NCBI GenBank assembly: GCA_947561585.1
Contig: CANNZV010000502.1
Location: forward strand, 434,001 to 498,000
DNA: 64,000 bases
Direction: 5' to 3'
From: Caprella mutica
Taxonomy: Eukaryota > Arthropoda > Malacostraca > Amphipoda > Caprellidae
Shown: in pieces, positions 58,086 through 64,000 of the stretch
How the letters are laid out: each line of letters begins with the position of its first letter
Numbering within the stretch: position 1 is the first letter of the stretch
Program-made: the position numbers and the translations under genes
The notes under the pieces: model-generated
Told to the model about the DNA's origin: nothing
The model's database searches: none
Seen by the model: the letters and a program-made list of their open reading frames with translations, nothing else

Positions 58086-61000
58086 GGTATAACAAATACA
58101 TTATTCAGTTTTCAATGTAGTAGTAATTGGTATAAGGAATACATTATTCCGTTTTCAATGTAGTAGTAAGGTATAACGAATACATTATTCAGTTTTTAAT
58201 GTAGTAGTAAGGTAAAATGAATACATTATTCAGTTTTCAATGTAGTAGTAAGGTATAATGAATACATTATTCAGTTTTCAATGTAGTAGTAAGGTATAAC
58301 GAATGCATTATTCAGTTTTCAATGTAGTAGTAAGGTATAACGAATACATTATTCAGCTTTCAATGTAGTAGTAAGGTACAATGAATACATTATTCAGTTT
58401 TCAATGCAGTAGTAAGGTATAACGAATACATTATTCAGCTTTCAATGTAGTAGTAAGGTACAATGAATACATTATTCAGTTTTCAATTTAGTAGTAAGGT
58501 ATAACGAATACATTATTCAGCTTTCAATGTAGTAGTAAAGTACAAAGAATACATTATTCAGTTTTCAATGTGGTAGTAAGGTACAATGAATACATTATTC
58601 AGTTTTCAATGTAGTAGTAAGGTATAACGAATGCATTATTCAAATTTCAATGTAGTAGTAAGGTACAATGAATACATTATTCAGATTTCAATGTAGTATT
58701 AAGGTACAATGGATACATTATTCAGTTTTCAATGTAGTAGTAAGGTATAACGAATACATTATTCAGCTTTCAATGTAGTAGTAAGGTATAACGAATACAT
58801 TATTCAGCTTTCAATGTAGTAGTAAGGTATAACGAATACATTATTCAGCTTCCAATGTAGTAGTAAGGTACAATGAATACATTATTCAGTTTTCAATGTA
58901 GTAGTAAGGTATAACGAATACATTATTCAGCTTCCAATGTAGTAGTAAGGTACAATGAATACATTATTCAGTTTTCAATGTAGTAGTAAGGTATAACGAA
59001 TACATTATTCAGTTTTCAATGTAGTAGTAAGGTATAACGAATACATTATTCAGCTTTCAATGTAGTAGTAAGGTATAACGAATACATTATTCAGCTTTCA
59101 ATGTAGTAGTAAGGTACAATGAATACATTATTCAGTTTTCAATGTAGTAGTAAGGTATAAAGAATGCATTATTCAGTTTTCAATGTAGTAGTAAGGTATA
59201 ACGAATGCATTATTCAGTTTTCAATGTAGTAGTAAGGTATAACGAATACATTATTCAGTTTTCAATGTAGTAGTAAGGTATAACGAATGCATTATTCAGT
59301 TTTCAATGTAGTAGTAAGGTACAATGAATACATTATTCAGTTTTCAATGTAGTAGTAAGGTATAACGAATATATTATTCAGTTTTCAATGTAGTAGTAAG
59401 GTATAATGAATACATTATTCAGCTTTCAATGTAGTAGTAAGGTATAACGAATACATTATTCAGCTTTCAATGTAGTAGTAAGGTACAATGAATACATTAT
59501 TCAGTTTTCAATGTAGTAGTAAGGTATAAAGAATGCATTATTCAGTTTTCAATGTAGTAGTAAGGTATAACGAATGCATTATTCAGTTTTCAATGTAGTA
59601 GTAAGGTATAACGAATACATTATTCAGTTTTCAATGTAGTAGTAAGGTATAACGAATGCATTATTCAGTTTTCAATGTAGTAGTAAGGTACAATGAATAC
59701 ATTATTCAGTTTTCAATGTAGTAGTAAGGTATAACGAATATATTATTCAGTTTTCAATGTAGTAGTAAGGTATAATGAATACATTATTCAGTTTTCAATT
59801 TAGTAGTAAGGTATAACGAATACATTATTCAGCTTTCAATGTAGTAGTAAGGTACAAAGAATACATTATTCAGTTTTCAATGTGGTAGTAAGGTATAACG
59901 AATGCATTATTCAAATTTCAATGTAGTAGTAAGGTACAATGAATACATTATTCAGATTTCAATGTAGTATTAAGGTACAATGGATACATTATTCAGTTTT
60001 CAATGTAGTAGTAAGGTATAACGAATACATTATTCAGCTTTCAATGTAGTAGTAAGGTATAACGAATACATTATTCAGCTTTCAATGTAGTAGTAAGGTA
60101 TAACGAATACATTATTCAGCTTCCAATGTAGTAGTAAGGTACAATGAATACATTATTCAGTTTTCAATGTAGTAGTAAGGTATAACGAATACATTATTCA
60201 GCTTCCAATGTAGTAGTAAGGTACAATGAATACATTATTCAGTTTTCAATGTAGTAGTAAGGTATAACGAATACATTATTCAGTTTTCAATGTAGTAGTA
60301 AGGTATAACGAATACATTATTCAGCTTTCAATGTAGTAGTAAGGTATAACGAATACATTATTCAGCTTTCAATGTAGTAGTAAGGTACAATGAATACATT
60401 ATTCAGTTTTCAATGTAGTAGTAAGGTATAAAGAATGCATTATTCAGTTTTCAATGTAGTAGTAAGGTATAACGAATGCATTATTCAGTTTTCAATGTAG
60501 TAGTAAGGTATAACGAATACATTATTCAGTTTTCAATGTAGTAGTAAGGTATAACGAATGCATTATTCAGTTTTCAATGTAGTAGTAAGGTACAATGAAT
60601 ACATTATTCAGTTTTCAATGTAGTAGTAAGGTATAACGAATACATTATTCAGCTTTCAATGTAGTAGTAAGGTACAATGAATACATTATTCAGTTTTCAA
60701 TGTAGTAGTAATTGGTATAATGAATACATTATTCCGTTTTCAATGTAGTAGTAAGGTATAACGAATACATTATTCAGTTTTTAATGTAGTAGTAAGGTAT
60801 AATGAATACATTATTCGGTTTTCAATGTAGTAGTAAGGTATAATGAATACATTATTCAGTTTTCAATGTAGTAGTAAGGTATAACGAATGCATCATTCAG
60901 ATTTCAATGTAGTAGTAAGGTATAACGAATGCATTATTCAGTTTTCAATGTAGTAGTAAGGTATAACGAATACATTATTCAGTTTTCAATGTAGTAGTAA

Positions 61001-62106
61001 GGTATAACGAATACATTATTCAGCTTTCAATGTAGTAGTAAGGTACAATGAATACATTATTCAGTTTTCAATGTAGTAGTAAGGTATAACGAATACATTA
61101 TTCAGCTTTCAATGTAGTAGTAAGGTATAATGAATACATTATTCAGTTTTCAATGTAGTAGTAAGGTACAATGAATACATTATTCAGTTTTCAATGTAGT
61201 AGTAAGGTATAATGAATACATTATTCAGTTTTCAATGTAGTAGTAAGGTATAACGAATGCATTATTCAGTTTTCAATGTAGTAGTAAGGTATAACGAATA
61301 CATTATTCAGCTTTCAATGTAGTAGTAAGGTACAATGAATACATTATTCAGTTTTCAATGCAGTAGTAAGGTATAACGAATACATTATTCAGCTTTCAAT
61401 GTAGTAGTAAGGTACAATGAATACATTATTCAGTTTTCAATATAGTAGTAAGGTATAACGAATACATTATTCAGCTTTCAATGTAGTAGTAAGGTACAAA
61501 GAATACATTATTCAGTTTTCAATGTGGTAGTAAGGTACAATGAATACATTATTCAGTTTTCAATGTAGTAGTAAGGTATAACGAATGCATTATTCAAATT
61601 TCAATGTAGTAGTAAGGTACAATGAATACATTATTCAGTTTTCAATGTAGTAGTAAGGTACAATGGATACATTATTCAGTTTTCAATGTAGTAGTAAGGT
61701 ATAACGAATACATTATTCAGCTTTCAATGTAGTAGTAAGGTATAACAAATACATTATTCAGCTTTCAATGTAGTAGTAAGGTATAACGATTACATTATTC
61801 AGCTTCCAATGTAGTAGTAAGGTACAATGAGTACATTATTCAGTTTTCAATGTAGTAGTAAGGTATAACGAATACATTATTCAGTTTTCAATGTAGTAGT
61901 AAGGTATAACGAATACATTATTCAGCTTTCAATGTAGTAGTAAGGTATAACGAATACATTATTCAGCTTTCAATGTAGTAGTAAGGTACAATGAATACAT
62001 TATTCAGTTTTCAATGTAGTAGTAAGGTATAACGAATGCATTATTCAGTTTTCAATGTAGTAGTAAGGTATAACGAATGCATTATTCAGTTTTCAATGTA
62101 GTAGTA

Positions 62107-62700
62107 AGGTATAACGAATACATTATTCAGTTTTCAATGTAGTAGTAAAGTATAACGAATGCATTATTCAGTTTTCAATGTAGTAGTAAGGTATAACGAA
62201 TACATTATTCAGCTTTCAATGTAGTAGTAAGGTATAACGAATACATTATTCAGTTTTCAATGTAGTAGTAAAGTATAACGAATGCATTATTCAGTTTTCA
62301 ATGTAGTAGTAAGGTATAACGAATGCATTATTCAGTTTTCAATGTAGTAGTAAGGTATAACGAATACATTATTCAGTTTTCAATGTAGTAGTAAAGTATA
62401 ACGAATGCATTATTCAGTTTTCAATGTAGTAGTAAGGTATAACGAATACATTATTCAGCTTTCAATGTAGTAGTAAGGTATAACGAATACATTATTCAGT
62501 TTTCAATGTAGTAGTAAAGTATAACGAATGCATTATTCAGTTTTCAATGTAGTAGTAAGGTATAACGAATGCATTATTCAGTTTTCAATGTAGTAGTAAG
62601 GTATAACGAATACATTATTCAGTTTTCAATGTAGTAGTAAAGTATAACGAATGCATTATTCAGTTTTCAATGTAGTAGTAAGGTATAACGAATACATTAT
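62107..62700. repeat. Local 123/246-bp higher-order repeat in the satellite
   Basis: The monomer variant TAGTAAAGTATAACGAATGC starts at 62148, 62271, 62394, 62517 and 62640, every 123 bp (three monomers). The other two monomers alternate between two states, so the full period is 246 bp. This homogeneous patch is probably the youngest amplification in view. Confidence 0.85.
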
Positions 62701-64000
62701 TCAGCTTTCAATGTAGTAGTAAGGTACAATGAATACATTATTCAGTTTTCAATGTAGTAGTAATTGGTATAATGAATACAATATTCCGTTTTCAATGTAG
62801 TAGTAAGGTATAACGAATACATTATTCAGTTTTTAATGTAGTAGTAAGGTATAATGAATACATTATTCAGTTTTCAATGTAGTAGTAAGGTATAATGAAT
62901 ACATTATTCAGTTTTCAATGTAGTAGTAAGGTATAACGAATGCATTATTCAGTTTTCAATGTAGTAGTAAGGTATAACGAATACATTATTCAGCTTTCAA
63001 TGTAGTAGTAAGGTATAACGAATACATTATTCAGCTTTCAATGTAGTTGTAAGGTACAATGAATACATTATTCAGTTTTCAATGTAGTAGTAAGGTATAA
63101 CGAATGTATTATTCAGATTTCAATGTAGTAGTAAGGTATAACGAATGCATTATTCAGTTTTCAATGTAGTAGTAAGGTATAACGAATACATTATTCAGTT
63201 TTCAATGTAGTAGTAAGGTATAACGAATACATTATTCAGCTTTCAATGTAGTAATAAGGTACAATGAATACATTATTCAGTTTTCAATGTAGTAGTAAGG
63301 TATAACGAATACATTATTCAGCTTTCAATGTAGTAGTAAGGTACAATGAATACATTATTCAGTTTTCAATGTAGTAGTAAGGTACAATGAATACATTATT
63401 CAGTTTTCAATGTAGTAGTAAGGTATAACGAATACATTATTCAGTTTTCAATGTAGTAGTAAGGTATAACGAATACATTATTCAGCTTTCAATGTAGTAG
63501 TAAGGTACAATGAATACATTATTCGGTTTTCAATGTAGTAGTAAGGTATAACGAATGCATTATTCAGTTTTCAATGTAGTAGTAAGGTATAACGAATGCA
63601 TTATTCAGTTTTCAATGTAGTAGTAAGGTATAACGAATACATTATTCAGTTTTCAATGTAGTAGTAAGGTATAACGAATACATTATTCAGCTTTCAATGT
63701 AGTAGTAAGGTACAATGAATACATTATTCAGTTTTCAATGTAGTAGTAAGGTATAACGAATGCATTATTCAGTTTTCAATGTAGTAGTAAGGTATAACGA
63801 ATGCATTATTCAGTTTTCAATGTAGTAGTAAGGTATAACGAATACATTATTCAGTTTTCAATGTAGTAGTAAGGTATAATGAAAACATTATTCAGTTTTC
63901 AATGTAGTAGTAAGGTATAATGAATACATTATTCAGTTTTCAATGTAGTAGTAAGGTATAACGAATACATTATTCAGTTTTCAATGTAGTAGTAAGGTAC

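Larger units (their letters stand above)
38232..64000. repeat. 41-bp satellite array (about 628 monomers, runs off the window)
   Basis: Uninterrupted head-to-tail monomers of 41 bp with three fixed segments: AAGGTATAACGAATACATTA, TTCAGTTTTC and AATGTAGTAGT. Main variants are ACAATGAATAC for ATAACGAATAC, GAATGCATT for GAATACATT, CAGCTTTC for CAGTTTTC, and CATAATTC. Rarer ones (CAATATAG, GTAGAAAGG, TAATTGGTATAAGG with 2 extra bases, TTTAGGTTTC, TTGAATG) act as markers. Indels are very rare, so register holds across kilobases. AATGTAGTAGTAAGG puts stops in the frames, so there is no coding potential. About 70% AT. The left boundary at about 38232 is sharp; the right boundary lies beyond the window. 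Confidence 0.97.

Noticed and set aside
35757..62700. 123-bp period seen in both the nuclear-receptor-motif repeat and the satellite trimer
   Set aside because: The sequences are unrelated. 123 is three times 41 in one and a single unit in the other, so this is coincidence.

Overview
This is a eukaryotic, AT-rich, repeat-dominated window, most likely from an arthropod and perhaps a hemipteran-type insect genome. The organism guess is low confidence. It rests on one spliced gene of an arthropod-typical secreted leucine-rich-repeat family (similar to the non-catalytic subunit of oplophorus-luciferin 2-monooxygenase), on decayed Tc1/mariner-IS630 transposases of the kind common in insects, and on many foldback/MITE-like elements. 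There are no operons, ribosome binding sites or prokaryotic features.

Layout. 1-1090: AT-rich DNA with a possible MULE transposase scrap (313-438). 1091-3386: a 32-bp tandem array of about 72 units containing a 546-bp segmental duplication. 3.4-13 kb: mostly unique AT-rich DNA with two transposase relics (3835-4480 minus, 6320-7020 plus) and three hairpin/TIR elements (5343-5452, 9655-9846, 10247-10416). 13-20 kb: MITE-like inverted repeats, a 21-bp array with an open heptapeptide frame (14931-15398), a 24-bp array (17070-17545) and a roughly 1-kb element ending in inverted 15-bp 'phrases' (17583-18582). 20.4-23.9 kb: a 5'-truncated non-LTR reverse transcriptase between two GTGA-type minisatellites, then an element of about 1 kb with ~190-bp inverted repeats and an intact 141-codon frame, abutting a 25-bp minisatellite. 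24-32.7 kb: more TIR elements, two more phrase-ended elements (28733-29052, 29443-30436), two more transposase relics, a repeat carrying nuclear-receptor-like motifs and a 31-bp minisatellite.

33043-35027 holds the only gene I would call intact: four coding exons, all introns in phase 1, 338 residues. It has a signal peptide, a Cys-rich N-terminal cap, leucine-rich repeats and a Cys-rich C-terminal cap. Downstream lie a 123-bp tandem repeat in which each unit contains FTZ-F1/ERR-like and DR1-like motifs (35640-36420), an isolated frameshifted exon of a cationic amino acid transporter (36823-36985) and an inverted copy of the nuclear-receptor-motif repeat.

From about 38232 to the end of the window (25.8 kb, running off the edge) the sequence is one uninterrupted 41-bp satellite of roughly 628 monomers. 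Its variant monomers are arranged in nested higher-order repeats: 17-, 54- and 56-monomer blocks, the last being 2,298 bp, inside a larger duplication of about 7.6-7.8 kb.

The genes do not form a pathway. The window is best read as repeat-rich chromatin at the edge of a large satellite block, with one embedded secreted-protein gene and the debris of many transposons. Most long open frames outside the gene are artefacts of tandem repeats whose unit length is divisible by three, or of AT-rich chance.
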